Assembly: GCF_000443995.1 (NCBI RefSeq)
Contig: NZ_AUMC01000008.1
Location: 124,001 to 188,000, forward strand
Origin: Bacteriovorax sp. BAL6_X
Lineage (GTDB): Bacteria; Bdellovibrionota; Bacteriovoracia; Bacteriovoracales; Bacteriovoracaceae
Reading direction: 5' to 3'
DNA length: 64,000 bases
Shown here one piece after another: positions 53,935 through 63,587 of this stretch. The position numbers were made by a program, and so were the translations under genes. The notes under the pieces are model-generated. The model was not told the origin of the DNA. It searched no databases and saw only the letters and a list, made by a program, of their open reading frames with translations. Numbering within the stretch: position 1 is the first letter of the stretch; each line of letters opens with the position of its first letter.

Positions 53935-54321
53935 CTAATTTTGTAGAACAGTTATTACCTGCTTAAGGGTAAATGGTTTTGGAAGAATACCACTAACACC
54001 TTTGCCCTTAATCGTCTCAGAATTAATCGAACAATCACCTGTAGCAAGAATAAAAGGGGGCATCTTCTCTTTTAAGACACCTTGTGCTTGTGATGCAAGC
54101 TCCATCCCATTTACTTCAGGCATTTGATAATCCGAAATTACATGCGAATACGTATGTTCACCTAGAGCATTTAAGGCCGCACTTGCATTTGCACAAGCAT
54201 CAACTTGATACCCTTCCATCTGTAAAGCATCTTGTAAAAGCTCTAAGATTTCTATTTGGTCATCTACTAATAGAATGCGTTTTGCTTCTGGACTTTGTGG
54301 AATAGACATTGATTCAATCAT
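53935..54321 (-). CDS. Single-domain response regulator
   Basis: About 128 residues, a receiver domain without an output. KRILLVDDQIEILELL has the acidic pair, ISDYQMPEVNGMEL the phospho-Asp, and GILPKPFTLKQV the Lys. The longest frame begins at 54390, but its first 23 codons run over the upstream terminator, so I start at ATG 54321 (54309 is possible). CheY-like signalling to an unknown partner. Converges with tatA. Confidence 0.87.
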   Translation of the reverse strand: MIESMSIPQSPEAKRILLVDDQIEILELLQDALQMEGYQVDACANASAALNALGEHTYSHVISDYQMPEVNGMELASQAQGVLKEKMPPFILATGDCSINSETIKGKGVSGILPKPFTLKQVITVLQN

Positions 54322-54350
54322 ATATATGCTCTCTTTTGTTATAACAAAAA

Positions 54351-54381
54351 TAAAAAAACCTATCTTTCGATAGGTCTTTTT
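54351..54381 (-). terminator. Rho-independent terminator of rpsP-khpA
   Basis: ACCTATC-TTTC-GATAGGT, with an AAAAAAA run on the left that becomes a T tract on the minus strand, directly behind khpA. Confidence 0.85.
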
Positions 54382-54410
54382 AAAACACAATATTTATTGA
54401 TTCAAGTAAA

Positions 54411-54653
54411 TTATTCTATAATTTCTAAAACAGATCTTTTTTTCAACTTAGTTGAAGCAGCATTAAGAATAGTTCTTAGTGCGCGAGCTGTTTTCCCTTG
54501 CTTCCCAATAACTTTACCAAGGTCAGTTTTATCAACCTTAAGTTCGATAACTGTTGTTTGTTCACCAACAATCTCGTTTACTTCTACTTGCTCTGGCATA
54601 TCAACTAATGCGCGACTAACTGTATCGATTAAGTCTTTTAACTCACTCATCAT
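54411..54653 (-). CDS. khpA: KH-domain RNA-binding protein KhpA
   Basis: 80 residues. One KH domain with GKVIGKQGKTARALRTIL (the GxxG loop). In Gram-positives KhpA pairs with KhpB in RNA control of cell division. Follows rpsP by 56 bp, the usual order. Confidence 0.92.
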   Translation of the reverse strand: MMSELKDLIDTVSRALVDMPEQVEVNEIVGEQTTVIELKVDKTDLGKVIGKQGKTARALRTILNAASTKLKKRSVLEIIE

Positions 54654-54709
54654 GAACTCCTTCTACAAAAATGCCGTTTTATGCTTTTTTAAATGAAAAA
54701 CAAAAATTA

Positions 54710-54958
54710 CTAGTTAAGAGTAACTTTGTTCTTCTTTAGAAGTGTTCTTACAGTATCAGAAATTGTAGCACCTTTACCAAGTAGCTCAGAGATTCTCTCA
54801 GCTTTGATATCGATAAGGTTATTTTCTTTAAGTTGTGGGTTATATTGACCTAATTTCTCGCTGAATTTTCCGTCTCTTGCATTTCTTGAGTCAGCTGCAA
54901 CGATTGTGTAAATAGGCATGTGAGTTCTACCACCGCGTTGTAATCTAATTGTTAACAT
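54710..54958 (-). CDS. rpsP: 30S ribosomal protein S16
   Basis: 82 residues, typical. MLTIRLQRGGRTHMPIYTIVAADSR, FSEKLGQYNP, and ERISELLGKGATISDTVRTLLKK. First of the rpsP-khpA unit; no rimM, trmD or rplS follows, which often do. Confidence 0.97.
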   Translation of the reverse strand: MLTIRLQRGGRTHMPIYTIVAADSRNARDGKFSEKLGQYNPQLKENNLIDIKAERISELLGKGATISDTVRTLLKKNKVTLN

Positions 54959-55098
54959 TAAGTACTCCTACATCAATTTGTAACGCTTATAATAAATATA
55001 TTAAATAATTCCTAAATAAATAATTGATTTTAAAAAGATAAGCAATATCTTTTTTCAAATTTTTAATTAGAACCGTAATGTATTAAAATATATGTCAT

Positions 55099-55806
55099 AT
55101 GACAAGCAAAGAAAGCGAAAGTGCAAAATTTATCGACCTTCACGGCCATTCAAGGCCAAACAAAACAGCTCCTATTGAGGATTTTTGCATTTATTCATAC
55201 TCACCGCAAATCAATGACTTACCCCAAGCGGGTCAATTTTTTAGTGCAGGAGTCCACCCATGGAGGCTATCAGGCGCCAAAGAAAGTTTTGAGCAAGTTA
55301 AGAAACTTAGTCATATGGAGCTGTGTCTTATGATTGGAGAGGCCGGCCTTGATCGCGCTATCGACACAGACCTAAAAAAACAAGAAAAAGTCTTTAGCTG
55401 GCATATTGAATTGGCCAACCAACTAAATAAGCCTCTCATAATTCACAATGTAAGATGTCTATCTGAAATTTTTCGCCTTCATAAGTCCTACCCTGGCCAT
55501 ACGCCTTGGGTACTTCATGACTTTAATGGAACGCTTAGTGATATGAATAACTCTCATGAGCGCAGAATCTACACCAGCCTAGGCCCCCGCTTCTTCGAGT
55601 CGTCTAATGCTAAAATTAGCAGCACCATCTTGAATAATAAAGTGGACTTAGAGTATATCTTCTTTGAAACTGATGATCGTCGAGATCTAAAGGTTTCGGC
55701 CATCTACCGAGAATTCGCGATTAGGCAAGAACTCGAGCTAACTGAACTAAAGGAACAAATTTGGCACAACCTCGTACACCTTCTTGGCAAAAGTTTGAGA
55801 ACCTAA
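55099..55806 (+). CDS. TatD-family metal-dependent hydrolase
   Basis: 235 residues. FIDLHGHS (usually ID-THCH), SAGVHPW, MIGEAGLDR, PLIIHNVRC and FETDDRRD follow the TatD metal-ligand order. The first motif has Gly between the two His, as required. TatD proteins are DNases or proofreading nucleases; the role here is uncertain. Its end overlaps the dus gene by 46 bases. Confidence 0.8.
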   Translation: MTSKESESAKFIDLHGHSRPNKTAPIEDFCIYSYSPQINDLPQAGQFFSAGVHPWRLSGAKESFEQVKKLSHMELCLMIGEAGLDRAIDTDLKKQEKVFSWHIELANQLNKPLIIHNVRCLSEIFRLHKSYPGHTPWVLHDFNGTLSDMNNSHERRIYTSLGPRFFESSNAKISSTILNNKVDLEYIFFETDDRRDLKVSAIYREFAIRQELELTELKEQIWHNLVHLLGKSLRT

Positions 55807-56822
55807 TTGAATTTAGAGCGCTTTTAGCTCCTATGGTAGGACTCTCACATGTTGCGCTTAGAGAGGCCCTTAGGCCCTATTTCCCAGAGAATATAAAGAC
55901 CTTATGGGCCACAGAAATGCTAAACTCAAGAAGACTACCTGACCAAGTTCTTGGAGAGACTCCTGAAACTTTTAAAAGCGAATCTGACTACGGACTTTAT
56001 CCACAAATACTTTGTAATGAAGAAAGATATATTGAAAAGGCCATCCCGAAACTAGAGGCCTGGGGAGCAAGTGCCATTGATATCAATATGGGCTGCCCAG
56101 TAAAAAAAGCCTTAAAGCACAACTACGGTGTTTCATTAATGGGTGATACAAAGTATGCAGCAAGTGTTGTGGAGATGGTTAAAAGACACGCTACTGTTCC
56201 TGTCTCAGTAAAACTTAGGGCCGGTCATCAAAACGATAAGAACTTTCTTTTAGACTTCTGTAGTGCGCTTAAAGAGGCCGGAGCTGATTGGCTCATCTTA
56301 CACCCAAGGCTAGCGGCCCAAAAAAGAAAAGGTGTTGCAGACTGGGAGCAAATCAAGTTCTTACAAGAAAGTATCGATATTCCAATAATTGGTAATGGCG
56401 ATATTCAAGATCACGGCGACATTGCCCAAATGCTTAATGAAACAGGCTGCCAGGCCGTTATGCTAGGACGCTCTCTAACAGCAAAGCCTTGGTTAATTAC
56501 TCAATTTGCGGCCGATCAAGGCCATGAATTAAACGACTTCCAAAAACAATTCCTAAGCGAAGACCCTCACCTACATGCTCGTTACTATGGTGAATTTGTG
56601 AAGGCCTATATAAGTGCTTGCTTTAAATACTACGAATCAAAGGCCGCCCTTAAACGCATTCGCTTCTTTTTAAAAGTTGGGCATGTATGGCTTAACTTTG
56701 GCCATAGTTTTACGAAGAAACTTTTTGGATTAGAAAGTGCGCAAGCATACAGTGATGCCATAGATCTTTATATGGATAATTCTTCATTAAAAATTTCGAA
56801 AAGAACGAATTTACGTTACTAG
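55761..56822 (+). CDS. dus: tRNA-dihydrouridine synthase
   Basis: 353 residues from a TTG at 55761 with AAAGGA six bases upstream. The Dus start block is APMVGLSHVALREAL. FMN barrel with IDINMGCPVKKALK (catalytic Cys), SVKLRAGH, LILHPR and IIGNGDIQDHGD follow. Catalyses uridine reduction in tRNA D-arms. Overlaps the TatD gene by 46 bases. The last four bases overlap the convergent MerC-like gene. Confidence 0.92.
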   Translation: MAQPRTPSWQKFENLIEFRALLAPMVGLSHVALREALRPYFPENIKTLWATEMLNSRRLPDQVLGETPETFKSESDYGLYPQILCNEERYIEKAIPKLEAWGASAIDINMGCPVKKALKHNYGVSLMGDTKYAASVVEMVKRHATVPVSVKLRAGHQNDKNFLLDFCSALKEAGADWLILHPRLAAQKRKGVADWEQIKFLQESIDIPIIGNGDIQDHGDIAQMLNETGCQAVMLGRSLTAKPWLITQFAADQGHELNDFQKQFLSEDPHLHARYYGEFVKAYISACFKYYESKAALKRIRFFLKVGHVWLNFGHSFTKKLFGLESAQAYSDAIDLYMDNSSLKISKRTNLRY

Positions 56823-57271
56823 TGTTCGCAGTGGTTGCAACGACATAACTTGATATTAAGTAAGTGCGCTGCAATTAGAGCTAGGCCACCAACGATAGAG
56901 GCCACAACTTCAACTGTTCCAATTGAGTGAGAATGCATGTGCATATGTCCAGCATGATCAGATAAAAAGTACTGATTAAAGTGCCCAACTAAAATAGTGG
57001 CCATACCAAGGATACCAATAAAAAGTGGTCTCTTATCATTGTGAACTTTTAAGTTCTTGATAAAAGCATAGAGCCCTACTGGAACTACAATAAAGATCGC
57101 AAGACTGTGAATAAGTGGATTTTCAAAATAAGTGGCCAGTGATGGAACAAAGATAATCAATAATGGAATTGCCATGCAATGTAGGCAACATAAGACAGAG
57201 ACAAGAAGTCCTGCGCGATCCGCTGATTCGTCATATTTAGTTGTTTTAACTTCTTCTATTTTGTTGTCCAT
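56819..57271 (-). CDS. MerC-domain membrane protein
   Basis: About 150 residues from ATG 57271; the longer frame to 57415 has no good start. Four membrane segments, with VSVLCCLHCMAIPLLI giving the MerC-type Cys pairs and a His-rich loop (HAGHMHMHSHS) before the last helix. The Cys/His pattern suggests metal handling or transport; the Cys-rich C-terminus (CRCNHCEH) could bind a metal. Not part of a mercury operon. Confidence 0.8.
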   Translation of the reverse strand: MDNKIEEVKTTKYDESADRAGLLVSVLCCLHCMAIPLLIIFVPSLATYFENPLIHSLAIFIVVPVGLYAFIKNLKVHNDKRPLFIGILGMATILVGHFNQYFLSDHAGHMHMHSHSIGTVEVVASIVGGLALIAAHLLNIKLCRCNHCEH

Positions 57272-57439
57272 AAGCGTCCAATTGATTGATATATGTATAT
57301 ATAGAGAATTCTGTGACTCAAAGCAAGTAATTATTAAAAAATTACCATCATTAAAGTGTTGAAAATACTTTCTAATACGATACACTTGTAACGTAATATT
57401 ATTTACGTGTATCAAGATATCTTGCTGCAGGGGGAAAAA

Positions 57440-58294
57440 ATGAGTGGTTTAGATGATTTTTTAAAAAAGAAGAACAAGCAGGCCAAACATGCACTAACAT
57501 CATCAAGTGATGAAATTGTAAAAAAGTGTCGACACCTGTTAGAAAGAATCCAAGATGAAGGTAGTGAGAAATACGATGAGTTATATGCTCACTTCCGCTT
57601 TCGCTATGACAAAGTAAACGTACAAAAGCATAAGGTTGAAAAATTCTTTGAAGAGCTTCAACAAGAACTCGATCGTCTTGGTAAAGACCCAATGAAAGTT
57701 CTAGCAGAGTACGACAAGCTAATTGAAAAAGAATTAGAGGCCATTGGTCATAGTGAGACATATCAAAATGTTAAGAAGTCGACGAAGAAAGCAATCAACA
57801 GAGTTACAAGAGCTGCAAAAGAGATGTCTGATGATGTTGAAGAAGCCGTTGAAGAAGTAAAACGTACAACTAAGAAAGTTGCAAACGACCTCACAAAGAA
57901 AGCACAAGACGCTAAGAAAGAAGCGAAAAAAGTTGTAAAAAAAGCAACTAAGAAAGTTGCCAAAAAGACTGCGAAGAAAGCAGAAAAGAAAGTGGCCAAG
58001 AAAACGGCCAAAAAGACTGCAAAGAAAGTAGCTAAGAAAACGGCCAAAAAGACTGCAAAGAAAACTGCAAAGAAAGTAGCTAAGAAAACGGTCAAAAAGA
58101 CTGCAAAGAAAACTGCAAAGAAAACTGCAAAGAAAACTGCAAAGAAAGTAGCTAAGAAAACGGCCAAAAAGACTGCAAAGAAAACTGCAAAGAAAGTAGC
58201 TAAGAAAACGGCCAAAAAGACTGCAAAGAAAGTCACTAAAAAGAAAGTCGCTAAAAAAACTGCCAAGAAAGCAACAAAGAAAAAATCAAAATAA
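57440..58294 (+). CDS. Histone-H1-like DNA-binding protein
   Basis: About 284 residues. The first 120 are helical and mixed in charge. The last 110 consist of near-identical Lys/Ala units of the KKTAKK and KKVAKK type, like the C-tail of eukaryotic H1 and Hc1-type bacterial proteins. AGGGGG precedes the ATG at 57440 (an earlier GTG is less likely). The Lys/Ala repeats should bind and compact DNA. Long runs of the same codons create slippage-prone sequence, and the antisense Phe/Val frame there is an artefact. Confidence 0.88.
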   Translation: MSGLDDFLKKKNKQAKHALTSSSDEIVKKCRHLLERIQDEGSEKYDELYAHFRFRYDKVNVQKHKVEKFFEELQQELDRLGKDPMKVLAEYDKLIEKELEAIGHSETYQNVKKSTKKAINRVTRAAKEMSDDVEEAVEEVKRTTKKVANDLTKKAQDAKKEAKKVVKKATKKVAKKTAKKAEKKVAKKTAKKTAKKVAKKTAKKTAKKTAKKVAKKTVKKTAKKTAKKTAKKTAKKVAKKTAKKTAKKTAKKVAKKTAKKTAKKVTKKKVAKKTAKKATKKKSK

Positions 58295-58298
58295 AAAA

Positions 58299-58325
58299 CA
58301 AGGCCCTCGCTTGAGGGCCTTATAT
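58299..58325 (+). terminator. Rho-independent terminator after the H1-like gene
   Basis: AGGCCCTC-GCTT-GAGGGCCT followed by TATATT; an A tract lies before it. Confidence 0.82.
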
Positions 58326-58342
58326 TAGTATCTGGCTATCTT

Positions 58343-58543
58343 GGTACGCGGACACTTTTCGCAAATTCAAAACCTTATCAATATATTCGACCAAATAACG
58401 CCTAATTTCATCACTTTAACAGCAGTTTCAGGGGCCTTAAAGTAGATATAGAGCATATTCTAGGCGTGAGTGAACATTTTTAGCGAATAAAATGCGTTAA
58501 TCATACAACAACTACTTGAAAGGTCGAAAAGTGTCCGCGTACC
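58343..58543. mobile_element. 201-bp MITE-like element with 19-bp perfect terminal inverted repeats
   Basis: Left end GGTACGCGGACACTTTTCG (58343-58361); right end CGAAAAGTGTCCGCGTACC (58525-58543). They are exact inverted copies. Inside, no coding frame, but a second inverted pair ACGCCTA/TAGGCGT (58398-58404 and 58461-58467). It fits exactly between the H1-like terminator and the mgtE stop codon. No clear target duplication. No transposase nearby; if mobile it would need a helper elsewhere. Confidence 0.75.
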
Positions 58544-59878
58544 CTATAAGAGCGCGTGGGCAATAGAGAAATAGATAATGATACCCGTCACATCACAAAT
58601 CGTTGCGACAAAGGGAGTTGAGGCCGTAGCAGGGTCAAAGCGAAGCTTCTTAAGAAGGAATGGTAGCATAGAGCCAACGAGCGTCCCCCACATGACAATA
58701 CAAATAATACTGCAGCCAACGATAAGAGAAATTTTTGCGAAGTTCATTCCGTAGGCGACATTAGCGTCTGGCCAAAAGTAAATTCTCATAAAACCAAAGA
58801 TTCCAAGAATAAATCCCATAAATAGGCCAGAGCCAAGCTCTCTAAAAAAGACACGAAGTGAGTCACTATTTTTTACCTCACCAAGGGCAAGGGCGCGAAT
58901 TACAAGTGTTGATGCTTGAGCACCTGAGTTTCCACCAGATGAAATAATAAGTGGAATAAAAGTTACAAGAGCAACGGTATGAGCAATGGCCGCTTCAAAA
59001 TGAGTCATGGCCGTAGCAGTAAGCATTTGGCCAATAAATAGAATAACTAGCCAACCAAGGCGCTTCTTTGTCATTTCAAAGAATCCAACCTCAAGATAAG
59101 GAGCATCAAGAGACTCAACGGCCGCAATCTTTTGCATATCTTCCGTCGTCTCTTCTTCGACGGCCTTGATGATATCATCAATTGTAATGATCCCTTTCAT
59201 TCGAAACTCTTCATCAACAACCGGCAGAACAACTTGCTCAAAACGACTAAAGACACGACCAATTTCTTCCTGATCCATATTATCAGGAATGGCAATCAGA
59301 TCATCACCTGTTGTCATTAGTTCAGAAATCTTTTGGCCATCACGAGCACCAAAAAGCTCACGCAGTGAAACCACTCCAACAAGCTTTTGAGCAGTATCAA
59401 TCACATAAGTATAATAAATCGTCTCAACATTACTGAGAGTTTGGGTACGGATATAGCGAATGGCCTCTTCCACCATCATATTTGCACGCAGGCGAATATA
59501 ATTGGAATTCATAAGACCACCGGCAACGTCTTCGGCGTATGCCATTAGGGCCATAACTTCAACGCGAGCATGTTTAGCTAAAAGAGATAGAGTCTCTTCA
59601 ACTTGTTCATGATCAAGAAGCTGTAAAATATCGGCCAAGTCATCATAGGCCAAATCATTGGCCCAGCGTCTTTTAAGATTGCGGTCAAATTGTTCAAAAA
59701 GATCGGCTTGATAATTTGAATCGAGAGAGTCAAAGAAGTCTTGGGCCTCTTCTTCTGACATACTATTAAAAGTCGATAAACGCTCAGACTCAGAAAGAGA
59801 AGGCCAATCTTTTAAGGCAATACCAATCTTGGTAAATTGCATTGTATTCTCAATTTCTGGATGAGTTTCGTTTGTCAT
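58544..59878 (-). CDS. mgtE: Magnesium transporter MgtE
   Basis: 444 residues. N-terminal helical domain (about 25-135), two CBS domains (about 140-265), then five membrane helices with the pore region LIISSGGNSGAQASTLVIRALALGE and DPATASTPFVATICDVTG. The TGGNSG-type motif is conserved. Imports Mg2+ with feedback through CBS. Its stop codon touches the MITE-like element. Confidence 0.95.
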   Translation of the reverse strand: MTNETHPEIENTMQFTKIGIALKDWPSLSESERLSTFNSMSEEEAQDFFDSLDSNYQADLFEQFDRNLKRRWANDLAYDDLADILQLLDHEQVEETLSLLAKHARVEVMALMAYAEDVAGGLMNSNYIRLRANMMVEEAIRYIRTQTLSNVETIYYTYVIDTAQKLVGVVSLRELFGARDGQKISELMTTGDDLIAIPDNMDQEEIGRVFSRFEQVVLPVVDEEFRMKGIITIDDIIKAVEEETTEDMQKIAAVESLDAPYLEVGFFEMTKKRLGWLVILFIGQMLTATAMTHFEAAIAHTVALVTFIPLIISSGGNSGAQASTLVIRALALGEVKNSDSLRVFFRELGSGLFMGFILGIFGFMRIYFWPDANVAYGMNFAKISLIVGCSIICIVMWGTLVGSMLPFLLKKLRFDPATASTPFVATICDVTGIIIYFSIAHALL

Positions 59879-59954
59879 TTAATTTGCTCCCACAAAATAC
59901 TAATCGACATTCAAAGTGCAAACTTAAATAAAATTAGCTAGTTAGATTTTAGCT

Positions 59955-60809
59955 TCAAATCTTTACAGGCACTTTAAAAAACGGCGCACCATCTTCTTCG
60001 CTAAAGATGAACTCTCCCCCATTCATATTATATTGAATACTAGGGATTAAAAGTCTAGGAGCACTTAAAACAGCATCACGAGATGTTCTAAAATCCAAGA
60101 ACTCTTCTTTAGTAGTACTTGCCTTACACTGTATATTATTGCGCTTTTGCTTACCAACAGTTGTCTTAAACATAATCTCACGCCCACCTGGTCCATAGTC
60201 ATGGCCGACGTATATACTACAATTATCATCGAGTGAGTAAATTTTTTGAATTGATTCATAAAGATCGTCAGCACTTCCTTTTGGAAAGTCGCAACGGCCA
60301 GTTCCCATATCAGGCATAAAGATAGCATCTCCTACAAAAAGAGCTTCTTTATTAACATATAAACTCATACAAGCTGGAGTGTGGCCAGGAGTCTCAATAA
60401 TTTCGACCTCGATATCATCTGCGACTTTAAAAACCTCGCCTTCACGAGTTAATAAATCAAATTGAGAACCATCTTCTTTTACCTGTGAATGAAAGGCCCC
60501 ATTAAAAACATTTTGTACCTTTTTAATATTTTCATGGATGACGATCTTTGCACCAGGGTAATATTTCTTTAGGCTCGATGCACCAGAAAGATGATCCGCG
60601 TGAACATGACTTTCAAATATATATGAAAGCTCAAGATTATTTTCTTTCAAGAAATCATCAATGAGTAAAACGTCTTTTGTTGACACTAGACCACTTGCGT
60701 AATCAAAATTTAAAACCGGATCGACCACAATGGCCTTTTTTGTTTCTAAAGAGTAAATGATATAAGTCAGAGTATTAGTGTCTTTATCAAAAAAAGAATG
60801 GATCAACAT
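59955..60809 (-). CDS. Metallo-beta-lactamase-fold hydrolase, persulfide-dioxygenase-like
   Basis: 284 residues. Metal motif SHVHADHLSG, further ligands in TPGHTPACMS and FVGDAIFMPD, and YVGHDYGPGG. GRCDFPKGSADDLYESI matches the persulfide-dioxygenase (ETHE1/BLH) branch rather than glyoxalase II. It would oxidise glutathione persulfide to sulfite; substrate is inferred. Stands alone, divergent from sdhC. Confidence 0.87.
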   Translation of the reverse strand: MLIHSFFDKDTNTLTYIIYSLETKKAIVVDPVLNFDYASGLVSTKDVLLIDDFLKENNLELSYIFESHVHADHLSGASSLKKYYPGAKIVIHENIKKVQNVFNGAFHSQVKEDGSQFDLLTREGEVFKVADDIEVEIIETPGHTPACMSLYVNKEALFVGDAIFMPDMGTGRCDFPKGSADDLYESIQKIYSLDDNCSIYVGHDYGPGGREIMFKTTVGKQKRNNIQCKASTTKEEFLDFRTSRDAVLSAPRLLIPSIQYNMNGGEFIFSEEDGAPFFKVPVKI

Positions 60810-60963
60810 TTAAAATTCTCCTAATTCTTGAGGCCCAGTTAAGCCGTGCATCAAAAAATGAAATTCACTTAAAAATTCACTTAAGTTTTGGTGATTAAAG
60901 GATTATAATCCATTCAAATAACATTTTAAAATTTTTATTAAATTAGACAAAGGAAATGTATCA

Positions 60964-61635
60964 ATGTCAGCATTACGCTTTTACTTGACTAACTCCGTTG
61001 CTAAAAAGCAAGTTATGGGAGTTACAGGACTACTTCTGTGTGGATTCCTACTTTCACACATGCTTGGTAACTTTTTACTAATGGTTGGAGCAGACGCTTT
61101 TAACAAGTACGCTTACACGCTTACTTCTAACCCACTAATCTATGTTGCAGAAGCTGGTCTTCTTGTAATCTTTTTAACTCACCTCTTTATGGCCCTAAAA
61201 CTTACGATGGAAAATAAAGCAGCTCGTCCAGTTAATTACTACATGAAGCAACCTACAGGCCGTGGAGCTACTTTCGCATCTTCAACAATGCCATACACAG
61301 GTATGTTAATTCTTTTCTTCATCATCATGCACTTAATTAACTTTAAGTATGGTTCTGTATATATGACAACATTAAATGGAATGGAAGTTCGCGACCTTTA
61401 CAAGACTGTGATTGAGTACTTTGCTTCTCCTCTTAATGTGGGAATGTATGTAGTTTTCATGATTGTTATTGGAATTCACGTATCTCACGGGTTTTGGTCA
61501 GCATTCCAATCAATTGGATTTAACCACCCTAAGTATATGCCAGCGATCAAGTTTCTTTCAAAACTATACGCTGTTGTCTTAACTGTTGGATACTCAACAA
61601 TCGCAATTTGGTGTCACGTTAAGGGAGGAATGTAA
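60964..61635 (+). CDS. sdhC: Succinate dehydrogenase cytochrome b subunit
   Basis: 223 residues, five membrane helices, the single-chain cytochrome b of the Bacillus/epsilon type. Haem-ligand His appear in [30 protein letters not shown] and [10 protein letters not shown]. It binds quinone and two haems. The last base of its stop is the first of the sdhA ATG. Confidence 0.93.
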   Translation: MSALRFYLTNSVAKKQVMGVTGLLLCGFLLSHMLGNFLLMVGADAFNKYAYTLTSNPLIYVAEAGLLVIFLTHLFMALKLTMENKAARPVNYYMKQPTGRGATFASSTMPYTGMLILFFIIMHLINFKYGSVYMTTLNGMEVRDLYKTVIEYFASPLNVGMYVVFMIVIGIHVSHGFWSAFQSIGFNHPKYMPAIKFLSKLYAVVLTVGYSTIAIWCHVKGGM

Positions 61636-63575
61636 TGACTAATATGAATATCAAAAAAATGGATGGTAAAGTTCCTGCTGGTGACGATATCACTAAAGTA
61701 TGGACTCAACATAAGTTTAATATGAAACTTGTTAACCCTGCCAACAGACGTAAGTTTGAAGTAATCGTTGTTGGTTCTGGTCTTGCTGGTGCATCAGCTG
61801 CTGCAACTCTAGGAGAGCAAGGTTACAATGTTAAATGTTTCTGTCTTCAAGACTCTGCAAGACGTGCACACTCGATTGCAGCTCAAGGTGGTGTTAACGC
61901 TGCTAAAAACTACCCAAATGATGGTGACTCAATCTGGCGTCTATTTTATGACACTGTAAAAGGTGGAGATTACCGTGCACGTGAAGCTAACGTTTATCGT
62001 CTGGCAGAAGTTGCAAACAATATTATCGACCAATGTGCGGCACAAGGTGTTCCTTTTGCACGTGAATACGGTGGAACTCTTTCTAACCGTTCATTTGGTG
62101 GTGCTCAAGTATCACGTACTTTCTATGCTAGAGGACAAACTGGTCAACAGCTTCTTCTAGGTGCTTACTCTTCTCTAATGAAAGAAGTAGGACGTGGAAA
62201 AGTTCAAATGCTAACTCGTCGTGAAATGGTCGACCTAGTAATGGTTGACGGTCGCGCACGTGGTATCATCACAAGAAACGTAATCACTGGTGAATTTGAA
62301 AAGCACGCAGCAGATGCAGTTCTTATGTGTACAGGTGGATACGGAAACGTTTACTACCTATCGACAAACGCAATGACTTCAAATGGTTCGGCAGCATGGA
62401 AGGCCTATAAGAAAGGTGCAATGTTTGCCAACCCATGTTTCACTCAAATTCACCCAACTTGTATCCCAAGACACGGTGAAAACCAGTCGAAACTAACTCT
62501 TATGTCAGAATCTCTAAGAAATGATGGACGAGTATGGGTTCCAAAAGTAGCCGGTGATCACAGAGCACCAAATGATATTCCAGAAGAAGAAAGAGATTAC
62601 TATCTAGAAAGAAAGTATCCTTCATTTGGTAACCTTGTACCTCGTGACGTTGCTTCAAGAAATGCAAAAGAACAAATCGACCAAGGTAAGTCAGTACGAG
62701 CTGGTGAAGAAGCTGTTTATCTAGACTTCGCTACAGCAATCGAGCGTGATGGTGAAGACGCTATTAAAGAGCGCTACGGTAACCTTTTTGATATGTACGA
62801 AAGAATTACTGATGAAAACCCATATAAAGTTCCAATGAGAATCTACCCTGCTGTTCACTACACAATGGGTGGACTATGGGTTGACTACAACCTTCAAACA
62901 ACTGTTCCAGGACTATTTGCTCTTGGTGAAGCGAACTTCTCAGACCACGGTGCAAACCGCCTAGGAGCATCTGCACTTATGCAAGGTCTAGCAGATGGTT
63001 ACTTTGTTGCACCATTTACAGTTCCTAATTATTTAGCATCTGAAAAACTAATGGGGAATAAAGTTGGAACTGATCACCCAGAATTTGACAAGGCACTTAC
63101 TGAATCAAAAAACAGATTCTCTAAGCTTCTTTCAATCAACGGAACAAGATCTGTTGAATCAATTCACAAAGAACTTGGTCAAATCATGTGGAACCATGTT
63201 GGTATGGCAAGAGATGAGAAGACTCTTAAGGCCGGAATTGAAAAGATTAAGAAACTTCGTGAAGTATTTTGGAAAGACGTTAAAGTTACAGGAACAGCAG
63301 ATGGAATCAATATCGAGCTTGAAAAAGCTAACCGTCTTGCAGACTTCCTAGAGCTTGGTGAGCTAATGGCACGCGACGCTCTTGAAAGACCAGAGTCATG
63401 TGGTGGTCACTTCAGAGAAGAGTCTCAGACAGAAGAAAACGAAGCACTTCGTGATGACAATAACTTCTGCCACGCAGCTGTATGGGAATACATGGGTGAA
63501 GGTAGTGAGCCAATTAGAAACGTTGAAGAACTAGACTTCCCTAACGTTCCACTAACACAAAGAAGTTACAAATAA
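61635..63575 (+). CDS. sdhA: Succinate dehydrogenase/fumarate reductase flavoprotein subunit
   Basis: 646 residues. FAD binding [21 protein letters not shown], covalent-FAD His in [42 protein letters not shown] and [22 protein letters not shown] short His/Asp/Met start extension. Second of sdhCAB. Confidence 0.96.
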   Translation: MTNMNIKKMDGKVPAGDDITKVWTQHKFNMKLVNPANRRKFEVIVVGSGLAGASAAATLGEQGYNVKCFCLQDSARRAHSIAAQGGVNAAKNYPNDGDSIWRLFYDTVKGGDYRAREANVYRLAEVANNIIDQCAAQGVPFAREYGGTLSNRSFGGAQVSRTFYARGQTGQQLLLGAYSSLMKEVGRGKVQMLTRREMVDLVMVDGRARGIITRNVITGEFEKHAADAVLMCTGGYGNVYYLSTNAMTSNGSAAWKAYKKGAMFANPCFTQIHPTCIPRHGENQSKLTLMSESLRNDGRVWVPKVAGDHRAPNDIPEEERDYYLERKYPSFGNLVPRDVASRNAKEQIDQGKSVRAGEEAVYLDFATAIERDGEDAIKERYGNLFDMYERITDENPYKVPMRIYPAVHYTMGGLWVDYNLQTTVPGLFALGEANFSDHGANRLGASALMQGLADGYFVAPFTVPNYLASEKLMGNKVGTDHPEFDKALTESKNRFSKLLSINGTRSVESIHKELGQIMWNHVGMARDEKTLKAGIEKIKKLREVFWKDVKVTGTADGINIELEKANRLADFLELGELMARDALERPESCGGHFREESQTEENEALRDDNNFCHAAVWEYMGEGSEPIRNVEELDFPNVPLTQRSYK

Positions 63576-63587
63576 GAGGTATATGAT

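Noticed and set aside
54322-54390. Longer N-terminus for the response regulator
   Set aside because: It would be translated through the terminator hairpin of rpsP-khpA, and its sequence has no receiver homology.
57763-58266. Minus-strand open frame of Phe/Val/Ala repeats, 167 codons
   Set aside because: It is the exact complement of the Lys/Ala repeat of the H1-like gene, has no ribosome-binding site, and the repeat explains why it is open.
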